DNA of 64,000 bases from Actinacidiphila epipremni (GCF_012034175.1 NZ_JAATEJ010000017.1:118044-182043), one strand, 5' to 3'; numbered from the stretch's first letter, positions 25,762 to 34,699 are shown. Made by a program: numbers and translations. The notes: generated by a model from the letters alone, not told the origin.

Positions 25762-25787
25762 GCTTCGACCGGTACGGCCCGGGGTAG
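25762..25787 (+). promoter_or_regulatory. SigB-type promoter match upstream of SpoIIE phosphatase
   Basis: GCTT at 25762-25765, 16 bases, GGGTAG at 25782-25787, ending 49 bases before the ATG at 25837. Confidence 0.4.
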
Positions 25788-25836
25788 GCGTAGCCCCGCG
25801 CGCGACATCCGAGGTCCACGAGGTCAGGGGCAGGAC

Positions 25837-27102
25837 ATGGACGACGACGCGGGCCGGGCCCTGCAGGACGCCCTGGACCGGCTGGCGCTGCTGTCCGCCG
25901 CGACCGCGGCGCTGGCCAGCACGCTGGACGCCGACACCGGCATGCGGCGGGTCAGCCGCACCCTGGTGCCCCAGCTCGGGGACTGGTGCGCCATCCACGC
26001 GCTCGACGGCGGCGCCGTCCGGCAGGTGTGCCTGGTGCACCGCGACCCCGCCCGGCTCGCCGGACCGGACACCGCCGAGCCGCAGCCGGCCGCCCCGCCC
26101 ACCGGCCGCGGCCCCCTCGCCCGGGTGCTGCGCGGCGAGGGCCCGCTGCTCGTGCCGCGCTCGCAGTTCCCGGCCCCCGGGGCGGGCGACGAACCGGCCC
26201 CCTACCACGCCTTCGACACCGGGACGCTGCTGGCCGCGCCGCTGCTGGTGCGCGGCGAGGTGCTCGGCGCGCTGCTGCTGGGACGCGGCGGCGACCGGGC
26301 GCCCTTCGAGGCCGACCACCTGCCCCTGGTGCAGGACCTCGCCCACCGCCTCGGCCTGACCCTCGACAACGCCCGGCTGCACCACGAGACCCAGCGCATC
26401 GCCGAGCGCCTGCAACGCTCCCTGCTGCCGCAGGTCCCCGACATCGCCCCGCTCGGCCTCGCCGCCGGCTACCAGCCCTCGCAGACCACCGCCGAGGTCG
26501 GCGGCGACTGGTACGACTGCTTCGTGCTCCCGCAGGGCGACACCGCCCTGATCATCGGCGACGTCACCGGCCACGACCTGCAGGCCACCGTCACCATGAG
26601 CCAGCTGCGCAACATGCTGCGCGGCGTCGCCTGCGACCGGCAGGAACCGGCCGGGAAGATCCTCGCCCGGCTGGACCGCGCCAACCACACCCTCTACCCG
26701 ACGACCACCGCGACCTGCGTCTACGCCCTGCTCAAGGGCGGCCGGCGCGGACCCTGGGCGCTGGAGTGGTCACGGGCCGGCCACCCGCCGCCGCTGCTGG
26801 TCGAGGCCGGCGGCGACAGCCGCTACCTGGACGACGCCGGCGGCCTCCCGCTCGGCGTGAGCGCCGACATCTCCCGCGCCGAGGCCCGCGCCCCGCTGCC
26901 GCCCGGCTCCACCCTGCTGCTCTACACCGACGGCCTGGTCGAACGCCGCGGCGAGGTCCTGGACCGCGGCATGACCCGGCTGCGCCGCGAACTCGCCTCC
27001 CGCGCCGCCGAACCGGTCGAAACGCTGGTGGAGCACCTGCTGCACGGCATGGGGGCCGACGCCGACGACGACATCGCCCTGCTGGCCCTGCGCGTCCCCT
27101 GA
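25837..27102 (+). CDS. GAF domain - SpoIIE-type PP2C serine phosphatase
   Basis: The 421-residue protein has a GAF sensor domain (about 10-185) and a PPM/SpoIIE phosphatase domain (about 195-421). Metal-binding acidic residues are visible in AEVGGDWYDCFVL, LIIGDVTGHDLQATVTM, LLLYTDGLVE and ADDDIALLALRV, so the catalytic core looks intact. Such enzymes dephosphorylate anti-sigma-factor antagonists in partner-switching control of stress sigma factors. A SigB-like promoter upstream would fit a feedback role, which is inference. No kinase (RsbW-like) domain is fused. Confidence 0.92.
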   Translation: MDDDAGRALQDALDRLALLSAATAALASTLDADTGMRRVSRTLVPQLGDWCAIHALDGGAVRQVCLVHRDPARLAGPDTAEPQPAAPPTGRGPLARVLRGEGPLLVPRSQFPAPGAGDEPAPYHAFDTGTLLAAPLLVRGEVLGALLLGRGGDRAPFEADHLPLVQDLAHRLGLTLDNARLHHETQRIAERLQRSLLPQVPDIAPLGLAAGYQPSQTTAEVGGDWYDCFVLPQGDTALIIGDVTGHDLQATVTMSQLRNMLRGVACDRQEPAGKILARLDRANHTLYPTTTATCVYALLKGGRRGPWALEWSRAGHPPPLLVEAGGDSRYLDDAGGLPLGVSADISRAEARAPLPPGSTLLLYTDGLVERRGEVLDRGMTRLRRELASRAAEPVETLVEHLLHGMGADADDDIALLALRVP

Positions 27103-27121
27103 CACCCGCCCCAGGCCGGAA

Positions 27122-27135
27122 GGGACCAACGGCCC
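27122..27135 (+). promoter_or_regulatory. DevR-type palindrome, copy 1
   Basis: GGGACCAACGGCCC, 135 bases before the dehydrogenase gene at 27271. A TGGAAG -10-like element follows after 50 bases (27186-27191). Confidence 0.5.
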
Positions 27136-27270
27136 ACGTCCCGGGCCCGGACCGCCCGTGCGCGGACGGCCGGCAGCGACCAGACTGGAAGCAGGCCCGG
27201 CCCCGCCGGCGACCTCGCGACCCGGGCCCGCACGGCAGGGGCCACCCGCGGCAGCGAGGAGGAAACCGCC

Positions 27271-28347
27271 ATGAAAGCACTCGTCTTCGACGGTCCCGGC
27301 AGGTCCGACTGGCGCGACACCCCGGACCCCGGCATCCAGGACGCCGCCGACGCGATCGTCCGCGTCGAGGCGACCACCATCTGCGGCACCGACCTGCACA
27401 TCCTGGCCGGCGACGTGCCGGAGGTGGCACCCGGCACGGTGCTCGGCCACGAGGCGGTCGGCGAGGTCGTGGAGGTCGGCGCCGCCGTCCGCGGCATCCG
27501 GCCCGGCGACCGGGTCCTGGTCTCCTGCATCAGCGCCTGCGGCCGGTGCCGGTACTGCAAGGAGAGCGCCTACGGGCAGTGCGTCGGAGGCGGCGGCTGG
27601 ATCCTCGGCCACCTGATCGACGGCACCCAGGCCGAATACGTCCGGGTGCCCTTCGCCGACATGTCGCTGCACCCGCTGCCCGGCGCGGTGCCCGCGAAGG
27701 AGGCCGTGCTGCTGTCCGACATCTTCCCCACCTCCTACGAGGTGGGCGTGCTCAATGGCGGGGTGCGTCCCGGCGACACCGTCGCCGTGGTCGGCTGCGG
27801 GCCGGTGGGCCTGGCCGCGATCGCCACCGCGCAGTTCTTCGCCCCCGCCCGGATCATCGCCGTGGACCTGGCCGCCGTCCGGCTGGAGGCCGCCAAGCGC
27901 CTGGGCGCCGAGGCCACCGCCACCGTGCAGGAGAGCGAGGCGCTGGTCGCCGACCTCACCGGCGGCGCCGGGGCCGACGTGGTGATCGAGGCGGTCGGCG
28001 CGCCCGAGAGCTTCGAGCTGTGCACCCGGATGGTGCGCCCCGGCGGCCGGCTCGCCAACGTGGGCGTGCACGGCAGGCCGGCGACGCTGCACCTGGAGCA
28101 CCTGTGGTCCAGGAACCTCACGATCCGCACCGGGCTCGTCGACACGTACTCCACCCCCACCCTGCTGCGTATGCTCACCGACCGCCGGCTGCCCGCCGAC
28201 GCCCTGGTCACCCACACCTTCGAGCTCGGCCGCATGGAGGAGGCGTACGAGATCTTCGCCCGCGCCGCCGACACCGGCGCCCTGAAGGTCGTGCTCGGCG
28301 AACCGGAGCACGAGGCCGTCGCCCTGCACACCGGCGAGAGGACGTGA
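27271..28347 (+). CDS. Zinc-dependent alcohol dehydrogenase (MDR family)
   Basis: This 358-residue enzyme has the catalytic zinc site TTICGTDLHI and GHEAVGEVVEVG, the structural-zinc cysteines in CGRCRYCKESAYGQC, and the coenzyme motif VAVVGCGPVGLAAIATAQF with VDLAAVRLEAA. It likely oxidises an alcohol or reduces an aldehyde with NAD(P). The GGCGNN-rich leader carries a DevR-type palindrome, so induction under low oxygen is plausible. ATG at 27271 has GAGGAGG 8 bases upstream. The HTH-PNPOx gene follows after 4 bases, forming an operon. Confidence 0.9.
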   Translation: MKALVFDGPGRSDWRDTPDPGIQDAADAIVRVEATTICGTDLHILAGDVPEVAPGTVLGHEAVGEVVEVGAAVRGIRPGDRVLVSCISACGRCRYCKESAYGQCVGGGGWILGHLIDGTQAEYVRVPFADMSLHPLPGAVPAKEAVLLSDIFPTSYEVGVLNGGVRPGDTVAVVGCGPVGLAAIATAQFFAPARIIAVDLAAVRLEAAKRLGAEATATVQESEALVADLTGGAGADVVIEAVGAPESFELCTRMVRPGGRLANVGVHGRPATLHLEHLWSRNLTIRTGLVDTYSTPTLLRMLTDRRLPADALVTHTFELGRMEEAYEIFARAADTGALKVVLGEPEHEAVALHTGERT

Positions 28348-28351
28348 TCGC

Positions 28352-29008
28352 GTGCCGGACGACACCGCCCCGGTCGGCGACATCGGCCGCCGGCTGGCAC
28401 TGCGCCGCCGGGAACTGGGCCTGAGCCGCGCGCAGGTGGCGCAGCGGGCCGGGATCGTCCCGGAATACCTCCAGTACGTCGAGGAGCAGCCGCTCGCCTC
28501 GCCGGGACCCACCTTCCTGCTGCGCGTCGCCGACGCGCTGGAGACCACCGTGCCCCGCCTGCACGGCTCGGACACCGGACTGCCGCCCGGCCTCGGCCAG
28601 GCCGCGCAGAGCCCCCGGCTGACCGAGCTGGACACCGCCGAGTGCCTGCGGCTGCTGTCCGACCACGGGATCGGCCGGCTCGCGGTGACCGGCGAGGAAG
28701 GGCCCGCGGTCGTACCCGTCAACTACGGCGTGTCGGACGGCGCCGTCGTCTTCCGCACCGCCCCGGGCGCCACCCCGGCGCTCGCCGTGGGCAAGAAGGT
28801 CGCCTTCGAGGTGGACCGGGTCGACGAAGCGCTCAGCGAGGGCTGGAGCGTGCTGGTCGTCGGCACCGCGTCCGCCGTCACCGACCCCGAGGCCGTCCGC
28901 GGCCTGCGGGAACCGGACCTCACCGCGCCCTGGGCCGGCGGCGAGCGGCTGCTGTGGGTGCGGATCGCCCCCGAGCGCGTCACCGGCCGCCGCATCCTGG
29001 CCGGCTGA
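28352..29008 (+). CDS. HTH (XRE) - pyridoxamine 5'-phosphate oxidase-like fusion protein
   Basis: Residues ~10-75 form an XRE-type helix-turn-helix (IGRRLALRRRELGLSRAQVAQRAGI...), and residues ~90-218 form a split-barrel flavin-binding domain (LDTAECLRLLSDHGIGRLAVTGEEGPAVVPVNYGV). PNPOx-like proteins bind FMN or F420; similar proteins occur in the mycobacterial DosR regulon. The fusion suggests a flavin-responsive DNA-binding regulator, though neither ligand nor target is known. GTG at 28352 lies 4 bases after the dehydrogenase stop. A terminator follows 3 bases past its own stop. Confidence 0.88.
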   Translation: MPDDTAPVGDIGRRLALRRRELGLSRAQVAQRAGIVPEYLQYVEEQPLASPGPTFLLRVADALETTVPRLHGSDTGLPPGLGQAAQSPRLTELDTAECLRLLSDHGIGRLAVTGEEGPAVVPVNYGVSDGAVVFRTAPGATPALAVGKKVAFEVDRVDEALSEGWSVLVVGTASAVTDPEAVRGLREPDLTAPWAGGERLLWVRIAPERVTGRRILAG

Positions 29009-29010
29009 AG

Positions 29011-29042
29011 CCGAAGGGCCCCTGCCGGCAGGGACCCTTCGG
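29011..29042 (+). terminator. Terminator after the dehydrogenase/PNPOx operon
   Basis: A 32-base near-perfect palindrome (16-bp arms 29011-29026 and 29027-29042, one mismatch) starts 3 bases after the stop; the central bases form the loop. Confidence 0.8.
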
Positions 29043-29053
29043 CCGCCGGGGAC

Positions 29054-29067
29054 GGGCTGAACGGCCC
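29054..29067 (+). promoter_or_regulatory. DevR-type palindrome, copy 2
   Basis: GGGCTGAACGGCCC, ending 69 bases before the stress protein gene at 29137. TGGATA follows after 29 bases (29097-29102). Confidence 0.55.
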
Positions 29068-29136
29068 TACGGCAGGCGCACCCCGGCGGCGCACTGTGGA
29101 TACGGCAGCACAAGCACCGGACCTGAGGAGCCCTCT

Positions 29137-30009
29137 ATGAGCCAGACGAACGCAAGCGTGGTGGCGGGCGTCAGCACCGTCCGGCCGGACCTCAACGGAC
29201 CGGTGATCGCGTGGGCGGCGGACGAGGCGGCGGCCCGCGGGCTGCCGCTGCACATCGTCCACGCCCAGGAATGGCCGCGCGGCACCTCGCCGCAGGCCGG
29301 CCCCGACCACCCGGCCCACGTCTGGTCCCGGCACTTCAGGGCCGGCGGCGAGGCGCTGCTGCGCACCGCGCACAGCGCCGCGTCGGCCCGCCAGCCGGGC
29401 GTGGCCGTCACCACCGAACTGGCCGTGGGCCGGCCGGTACGCGTGCTGCGCGAGGCCGCCGACACGGCGGGCTTCCTGGTCCTCGGCGCCCGCCGGCTCA
29501 CCGGCGTCGAGGGCGCCTTCGCCGGCAGCGGCAAGGGCCACGCCCTGCTCGGCCACCTGCGCTGCCCGGTGGCCCTGGTGCCCGAGGCCGCCGACATCCC
29601 CGACGACGCGCCCGTCGTCGTCGGCGTCGACGGGTCGCCCGCCTCGACGGCCGCCCTCGACCTCGCCTTCGCCGAGGCCGACGCGGCCAAGACCTCCCTG
29701 GTCGTGATCGCCGTCCGCAACCCCAGGGACTACGCGTGGGCCGAATACCAGGAGGACACCGACCTGCTGGTGGCGGAGCAACTGGCCGGCCACCGGCGGC
29801 GCTACCCCGACACCGAGGTGCGCCAGGAGATCCTCGGCGGCGACCCGGCGCTGATGCTCGCCACCGCCGCCCGCGGCGCCCGCTGCCTGGTCGTCGGCAG
29901 CAGGGGCCGCGGCGGATTCCGCGGACTGCTGCTGGGCTCCACCGGCCGGGCCCTGGTCCACCGCACCGACTGCCCGCTGCTCGTGGCACCGCAGCCCCAC
30001 GACGCGTGA
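29137..30009 (+). CDS. Tandem-domain universal stress protein (UspA family)
   Basis: The 290-residue protein has two Usp domains. The second keeps the ATP-binding pattern: VVVGVDGSPASTAALDLA near residue 163 and GSRGRGGFRGLLLGSTGRALVHRTDCPLLV at the C-terminus. The first is more divergent (VVAGVSTVRPDLNGP), lacking a clear GVDGS start. Such proteins are strongly induced by hypoxia in mycobacteria and streptomycetes. A GAGGAG site precedes ATG 29137. It is followed 23 bases later by the CBS-BON gene, and a DevR-type palindrome lies upstream. Confidence 0.92.
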   Translation: MSQTNASVVAGVSTVRPDLNGPVIAWAADEAAARGLPLHIVHAQEWPRGTSPQAGPDHPAHVWSRHFRAGGEALLRTAHSAASARQPGVAVTTELAVGRPVRVLREAADTAGFLVLGARRLTGVEGAFAGSGKGHALLGHLRCPVALVPEAADIPDDAPVVVGVDGSPASTAALDLAFAEADAAKTSLVVIAVRNPRDYAWAEYQEDTDLLVAEQLAGHRRRYPDTEVRQEILGGDPALMLATAARGARCLVVGSRGRGGFRGLLLGSTGRALVHRTDCPLLVAPQPHDA

Positions 30010-30032
30010 CGAAGCCCCCAGGAGGCCCGACG

Positions 30033-30725
30033 ATGTTGAAGCACCGAACCGTCAGCGACCTGATGACCCACGCGGTCGTCCGCGTCCGCCCGGACACGCC
30101 CTTCAAGGAGATCGTGAAGAAGCTCGCCGACCACGACATCACCGCGGTGCCCGTCGTGGACGACGAGGACCACCCGGTCGGCGTCGTCTCGGAGGCAGAC
30201 CTGCTGCGCCGGCAGGCCGGGCTGCCGGAGCCGGCCGGGCTCCCCGCGCTGCTGGACGCGCCGCCGTCCGAGCCGGTGCGCCAGGGCACCACCGCGGACG
30301 CCCTGATGAGCGCGCCCGCCGTGGTCGGACGGCCGCAGTGGTCGGTGGTGGAGGCCGCCCGCGCCATGGACCAGGCCGGGATCAAGCGCCTGCCGGTCGT
30401 GGACGACACCGGCCGGCTGGTCGGCATCGTCAGCCGCGCCGACCTGCTGCGGGTCTTCCTGCGCCGCGACCACCTCATCCGCGAGGAGATCAGCGGCGAC
30501 GTCCTGGACCGCACGCTCGGCATCACCTCCGACGAGGTGGGCGTCGAGGTCACCGACGGCCGTGTGCGGCTGCACGGCACCGTGGAGCGGCCCAGCCTGG
30601 TGCCCGTCGTCAAGCGGCTGTGCGAAGGCGTCGACGGGGTCGTCGAGGTCACCGGCACGCTCGGCCACCGCACCGACGAGGCCACCGCCGTCGGCCGCAC
30701 CGCCCCCGGCCGGCTGCTGCCCTGA
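30033..30725 (+). CDS. CBS-pair and BON domain protein
   Basis: The 230-residue protein has two CBS motifs (residues ~1-60 and ~88-145: VSDLMTHAVVRVRPDTPFKEI, VVEAARAMDQAGIKRLPVVDDTGRLVGIVSRADLLRVF) and a C-terminal BON-like domain (VEVTDGRVRLHGTVERPSLVPVV). CBS pairs bind adenosine ligands. It resembles Hrp1, the hypoxic response protein of the mycobacterial DosR regulon, with an added BON domain. It is co-transcribed with the upstream universal stress protein; AGGAGG precedes the ATG. It ends at a perfect palindromic terminator. Confidence 0.92.
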   Translation: MLKHRTVSDLMTHAVVRVRPDTPFKEIVKKLADHDITAVPVVDDEDHPVGVVSEADLLRRQAGLPEPAGLPALLDAPPSEPVRQGTTADALMSAPAVVGRPQWSVVEAARAMDQAGIKRLPVVDDTGRLVGIVSRADLLRVFLRRDHLIREEISGDVLDRTLGITSDEVGVEVTDGRVRLHGTVERPSLVPVVKRLCEGVDGVVEVTGTLGHRTDEATAVGRTAPGRLLP

Positions 30726-30741
30726 GGCGCATGCCCGCGAA

Positions 30742-30781
30742 GCGTGCGGAGGGGCTCCCGGCCGGGAGCCCCTCCGCACGC
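30742..30781. terminator. Perfect 40-bp palindrome, bidirectional terminator
   Basis: Bases 30742-30761 and 30762-30781 are exact reverse complements, 17 bases past the CBS-BON stop and 26 bases from the stop of the convergent stress protein gene. Confidence 0.88.
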
Positions 30782-30806
30782 ATCCGTACGTCCGGTGTAC
30801 GGGCCG

Positions 30807-31679
30807 TCAGCGCGGCAGCACGGCCACCGGGCAGTGCGCGTGGTGCAGCACCGCGTGCGTGACCCGGCCGAGCCCCGCGCCCAGCGCGTGCGCCGGCCGC
30901 CTGGCCCCCATCACGACCAGGTCGGCCGCCGACGACGCCTCCACCAGGGACCCGGCGACCGACCCGGAGCGCAGCACGTCCTCCTCGACGGCGAGCCCGG
31001 GGAACTCGTCGCGGACCGGGCCGACCGTACGGCGGGTCGCCTCCGCCTCGGACCGGGCGATGGCGCTGACGTCGTCGACGGCGGCGGCCATGCTCCCGAC
31101 GTTCTCCAGGAACTTCCACACGCTGACCACCCGCAGCTGCGCGCCGTGCGCGACGGCGGTACGCGCGGCGAACCGCAGCGCCCCCCGGTCGCCGTCGTCC
31201 CGGACGGCGGCCACGACCGCCCCGGTCCGCGGCGCGGGGACCTCCCGCACCACGATCACCGGCCCGCGGCTGCGGGCGGCCACCCGCAGCCCCACGGAGC
31301 CGAGCATCAGCGAGGCGAAACCGCCCCGCCCGCGCGACCCGACGACCAGCGTGTCCTGCGGCTGCGCGGTCTCCAGCAGGCTCTCGGCGGAGCCGCCCTT
31401 GCTCAGCACCGTCGAGACCGGCAGCTGCGGGAAGTGCTCGGCCACCGCCGTCTCGGCGCGGTCGAGCAGCCGCCGGCCCTCCTCGAAGACCGCCACGGCC
31501 TCCTCAGCCGTCCAGTACCCCTGCCGTTCGTCGCCCACGCCGTGCACCACCGTCAGCGGCCGGCCGCGGGCCGACGCCTCCGCCGCGGCCCACAGCACCG
31601 CCTCCGTCGCCTGCCCGGAGCCGTCCGTGCCGGCCACCACCGGCCCCAGGCCGTCCTCGCTCGGCACCGTCGCGTCCAT
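30807..31679 (-). CDS. Tandem-domain universal stress protein
   Basis: The 290-residue protein has two Usp domains: VVAGTDGSGQATEAVLWAA and GSRGRGGFASLMLGSVGLRVAARSRGPVIVV in the first; VVAAVRDDGDRGALRFAA and MGARRPAHALGAGLGRVTHAVLHHAHCPVAV in the second. The first domain keeps the G-2x-G-9x-G(S/T) nucleotide-binding pattern; the second is weaker. ATG at 31679. A DevR-type palindrome lies 91 bases upstream of the start, and a second stress protein gene lies upstream on the same strand. Confidence 0.92.
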   Translation of the reverse strand: MDATVPSEDGLGPVVAGTDGSGQATEAVLWAAAEASARGRPLTVVHGVGDERQGYWTAEEAVAVFEEGRRLLDRAETAVAEHFPQLPVSTVLSKGGSAESLLETAQPQDTLVVGSRGRGGFASLMLGSVGLRVAARSRGPVIVVREVPAPRTGAVVAAVRDDGDRGALRFAARTAVAHGAQLRVVSVWKFLENVGSMAAAVDDVSAIARSEAEATRRTVGPVRDEFPGLAVEEDVLRSGSVAGSLVEASSAADLVVMGARRPAHALGAGLGRVTHAVLHHAHCPVAVLPR

Positions 31680-31769
31680 GTCGCCGCCTCCACTTCGGTC
31701 GGTTGCGGTCGGTTCCCCCGAGAGAGCACCTGCACTTCCATGGTCGCCGCGGCCCCCCGGCCGCCGGTG

Positions 31770-31783
31770 GGGCCGAACGGCCC
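31770..31783 (-). promoter_or_regulatory. DevR-type palindrome, copy 3
   Basis: GGGCCGAACGGCCC (reads GGGCCGTTCGGCCC on the coding strand), 91 bases upstream of the start at 31679. TGGAAG (complement of 31735-31740) follows after 29 bases. Confidence 0.6.
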
Positions 31784-31838
31784 CCGCACGGCGGCGTCCG
31801 GCCCGCGGCCGGCTCCGGGGCCCGCACGGCCGCCGGCG

Positions 31839-32714
31839 TCAGTCGTGCGCGACGACGGCGACCGGGCAGTCCGCGTGGTGCACCGCCCCGTGGGTGGCCG
31901 AGCCGATGCGCACCCCCAGCGGCGCGTGCCGCCGCCGGCGGCCCACCACGAGCAGCCCGGCCCGGCCGCCCGCCGCCACCAGGCGCTCGGCGACCGGGCC
32001 CTCCACGAGGTCGTCGATCACATGGACGTGCTCGAACCTCGCCCGGAAGGGGTCGACGAGCGCCGCGAACTCCGCCGCCTTCTCCGCGTGCAGCCGCCGC
32101 TTCAGGTCCGGGCTGAAGGCCGGCACCGTGTAGCCGTACGCCCGGTGCAGGTCCCATACGTGCACCACCCGCAGCGCCGCGCCGCGGACCGCCGCCTCCT
32201 CGAAGGCGAACGCCAGCAGCGCATCGCACGGCCGGCCGAGATCGACCCCGACGACGACCTCGCCGCCGCCCCGCGCCCCGGCCCGCTCCGGCTCGGGACC
32301 GGGCTCCCGGACCAGGACCACCGGCCGGTCGCAGCGGGCCACCACATGCAGGCCCACCGAGCCGTAGAAGTAGCCGCCGCCGGAGCCGGCCCGGCTGGAG
32401 CCGAGGACGACCATCACCGCCGACGAGGCGGCCAGCGCCAGCTCCCTCACCGGCGTCCCGGCGACCTGCCCGGCCGCCACCGCCAGCCCCGGATGGCGGT
32501 CCTCCACCAGCCGTGCGGCCTCCCGGGCCCGGCCCTCCTCCCACATCCGCAGGCCCTCGGGCCCGGGGGAGAACTGCACATTGCTCACCGGGGCCCGCCA
32601 CACGTTGAGCAGACGCACGTCCGCGCCCCGCCGGGCCGCCTCGTCGCCCGCCCACTGCGCCGCCGCCATGCTCGCCGGGGAGCCGTCGACACCGACGACC
32701 AGTTCCTCCGCCAT
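31839..32714 (-). CDS. Tandem-domain universal stress protein
   Basis: The 291-residue protein begins MAEELVVGVDGSPASMAAAQWAG and has the first-domain end GSSRAGSGGGYFYGSVGLHVVARCDRPVVLV. The second domain starts VVVGVDLGRPCDALLAFA and ends VGRRRRHAPLGVRIGSATHGAVHHADCPVAVV. ATG at 32714 is chosen since homology begins there. A 160-base gap separates it from the next stress protein gene, which has its own palindrome, so the two are probably separate transcripts. A DevR-like site lies 90 bases upstream. Confidence 0.92.
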   Translation of the reverse strand: MAEELVVGVDGSPASMAAAQWAGDEAARRGADVRLLNVWRAPVSNVQFSPGPEGLRMWEEGRAREAARLVEDRHPGLAVAAGQVAGTPVRELALAASSAVMVVLGSSRAGSGGGYFYGSVGLHVVARCDRPVVLVREPGPEPERAGARGGGEVVVGVDLGRPCDALLAFAFEEAAVRGAALRVVHVWDLHRAYGYTVPAFSPDLKRRLHAEKAAEFAALVDPFRARFEHVHVIDDLVEGPVAERLVAAGGRAGLLVVGRRRRHAPLGVRIGSATHGAVHHADCPVAVVAHD

Positions 32715-32803
32715 CGCTGGATCACCTGCCCTGGAGCGTCGTGACGGACGGGAAGCACTCCCTCTCCCACTCTCACGCTCGCGCCGCGCCACCGCACGCG
32801 CTA

Positions 32804-32817
32804 GGGCCGAAAGGGAC
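32804..32817 (-). promoter_or_regulatory. DevR-type palindrome, copy 4 (weaker)
   Basis: GGGCCGAAAGGGAC matches 11 of 14 bases of the best sites. It lies 90 bases upstream of the stress protein start at 32714 and 124 bases before the DevS-like kinase start at 32941, so it could serve either. Confidence 0.4.
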
Positions 32818-32940
32818 ATTCCGCCCGGAGGTGTGCCCGCCCCGGCCGGGCGCCGTACGGCGGCGGCCCGCCCGTACCGCGGTTACCGTGGCCGGTGGGG
32901 GCGCGGTCCGGGGCATGCGACAGGCGAGGGAGAGGCAGCA

Positions 32941-34662
32941 GTGGGCGACGCCGACGGCAGCCACCACGCGCACCCGCCGCGCCTGGAGCTGGACCGGCTC
33001 CTGGACGAGCTGCAGGTCCGCCTGGACGTCGCGCGCGGCACCCAGAACCGCATCCGCGGCCTGCTGGAAGCGGTGCTGTCGGTCGGCCGCGAACTGGACC
33101 TGACCCACGTACTGCGCCGGATCGTGGAGTCCGCCGTGGACCTGGTCGACGCCGGGTACGGCGCGCTCGGCGTCGTCGAGGGCGGCCGGCTGACGGAGTT
33201 CCTGACCGTGGGCGTGACCGAGGAGCAGGCCCGGGCGATCGGGCCGCTGCCCGCCGGCCACGGCATCCTCGGCGAGCTCATCCGCCACCCCGTGCCGCTG
33301 CGCCTGGACGAGATCGGCGAGCACCCGGCGTCGTACGGCTTCCCGCCGGGCCATCCGGCGATGCGCAGCTTCCTGGGGCTGCCCATCCGGGTGCGCGAGG
33401 AGGTCTTCGGCAACCTGTACCTGACGCAGAAGCGCGGCGGCGGCCCGTTCGACGACCAGGACGAGACGGTGCTCGCGACGCTCGCCGTGGCCGCCGGGGT
33501 GGCCATCGAGAACGCCCGGCTCTACCAGGCCGCGCGCGAGCGGCAGCGCTGGATCGAGGCCGACGCCGACATCGTCGCCGGCCTGCTGTCCGGGCTGGAC
33601 CAGGAGGAGGTCCTGGAGCGGATCGTCCGGCACGCCAGGACCATCGCGGGCGCCGACCTCGGGGTGATCGGCCTGCCCGAGGGGGACGGCGCCGACCTCA
33701 GGGTGATGATCGCCGTCGGCACCCGCGCCGGCGACCACCGCGGTCTCGTGCTGCCCCGCGAGGGGTCCTTCATGGGCGCGGCCATGGCCGCGAAGGAGCC
33801 CCTCATCACCGCCGAGGTGCAAAAGGACCCCAGGGCCCGCGCCGGACCGCCGCGCTTCGGCGGGCTCGGGCCCGCGGTCGCGGTCCCCATGGTCACCGCC
33901 GAGGGGGTGCGCGGCGCCGTGCTGCTGGCCCGCGAGGAGGGCGCGGTCCCTTTCACCGAGGCCGAGACGGCACCCCTGCTGGCCTTCGCCGGCCAGGCCG
34001 CGCTCGCCCTGCGCCTGGCCGAGCGGCGCCGGTCGGCCGAGCAGCTGACCGTGCTGGAGGACCGCGACCGGATCGCCCGCGATCTGCACGACCTCGCCAT
34101 CCAGCGGCTGTTCGCCACCGGGATGACGCTGCAGAGCACACTGCGCTTCGTGGACCACCCGGAGGCGAGCGAGCGGCTGCTGCGGGCGGTGGACGACCTG
34201 GACGAGACCATCAAGATCATCCGCTCCACGATCTTCGGCCTGCGGGCCAGGGACACCGAGCGCCGGCCGCAGGGCCTGCGCACGCGGGCCGCCGCGGAGG
34301 TCGAGAAGGCCGCGGGCGCGCTCGGGTTCACCCCCGCCCTGCACATGGAGGGCCTGCTCGACACCGAGGTGCCGGCGGCCACCACCGACGACGCGCTCGC
34401 CGTGCTGACCGAGGCGCTGTCCAACACCGCCCGGCACGCCGGCGCCACGGCCGCCCAGGTCACCCTGGCGGCGTCCGGCGGATGGCTCACCGTCACCGTC
34501 ACCGACGACGGGCGGGGGATCCCGGCCGGGGCGCGGCGCCGCGGCCTGCGCAACCTCGCCACCCGGGCCGAATGCCTCGGCGGCCGGTTCGAGGTGGCCG
34601 GCGGCCCGCGCGGCGGCACCCGGCTGACCTGGCGCGTACCGCTCGAACCGGGACGGTCGTGA
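32941..34662 (+). CDS. DevS/DosS-like two-GAF sensor histidine kinase
   Basis: The 573-residue protein has two GAF domains (about 45-195 and 210-360), a HisKA_3 dimerisation domain with phosphoacceptor His383 in RDRIARDLHDLAIQRLFATGM, and a C-terminal HATPase with VTDDGRGIPAG. In GAF-A the segment HPASYGFPPGHPAMRSFLG aligns with mycobacterial DosS, in which the corresponding His (149) is the haem ligand; here it is His138. It should therefore sense oxygen, NO or redox through haem and phosphorylate the DevR-like regulator at 35899-36600. GTG at 32941 follows GAGGGAGAGG. The regulator gene is nearby but not in the same operon. Confidence 0.92.
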   Translation: MGDADGSHHAHPPRLELDRLLDELQVRLDVARGTQNRIRGLLEAVLSVGRELDLTHVLRRIVESAVDLVDAGYGALGVVEGGRLTEFLTVGVTEEQARAIGPLPAGHGILGELIRHPVPLRLDEIGEHPASYGFPPGHPAMRSFLGLPIRVREEVFGNLYLTQKRGGGPFDDQDETVLATLAVAAGVAIENARLYQAARERQRWIEADADIVAGLLSGLDQEEVLERIVRHARTIAGADLGVIGLPEGDGADLRVMIAVGTRAGDHRGLVLPREGSFMGAAMAAKEPLITAEVQKDPRARAGPPRFGGLGPAVAVPMVTAEGVRGAVLLAREEGAVPFTEAETAPLLAFAGQAALALRLAERRRSAEQLTVLEDRDRIARDLHDLAIQRLFATGMTLQSTLRFVDHPEASERLLRAVDDLDETIKIIRSTIFGLRARDTERRPQGLRTRAAAEVEKAAGALGFTPALHMEGLLDTEVPAATTDDALAVLTEALSNTARHAGATAAQVTLAASGGWLTVTVTDDGRGIPAGARRRGLRNLATRAECLGGRFEVAGGPRGGTRLTWRVPLEPGRS

Positions 34663-34673
34663 CGGCCCGTCCC

Positions 34674-34692
34674 GCCCGGCTGCCGGCCGGGC
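34674..34692. terminator. Short hairpin between convergent kinase and nitroreductase genes
   Basis: A 7-bp stem GCCCGGC/GCCGGGC with a 5-base loop fills the 37-base gap between the two stop codons. Confidence 0.5.
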
Positions 34693-34699
34693 CCGGCGG

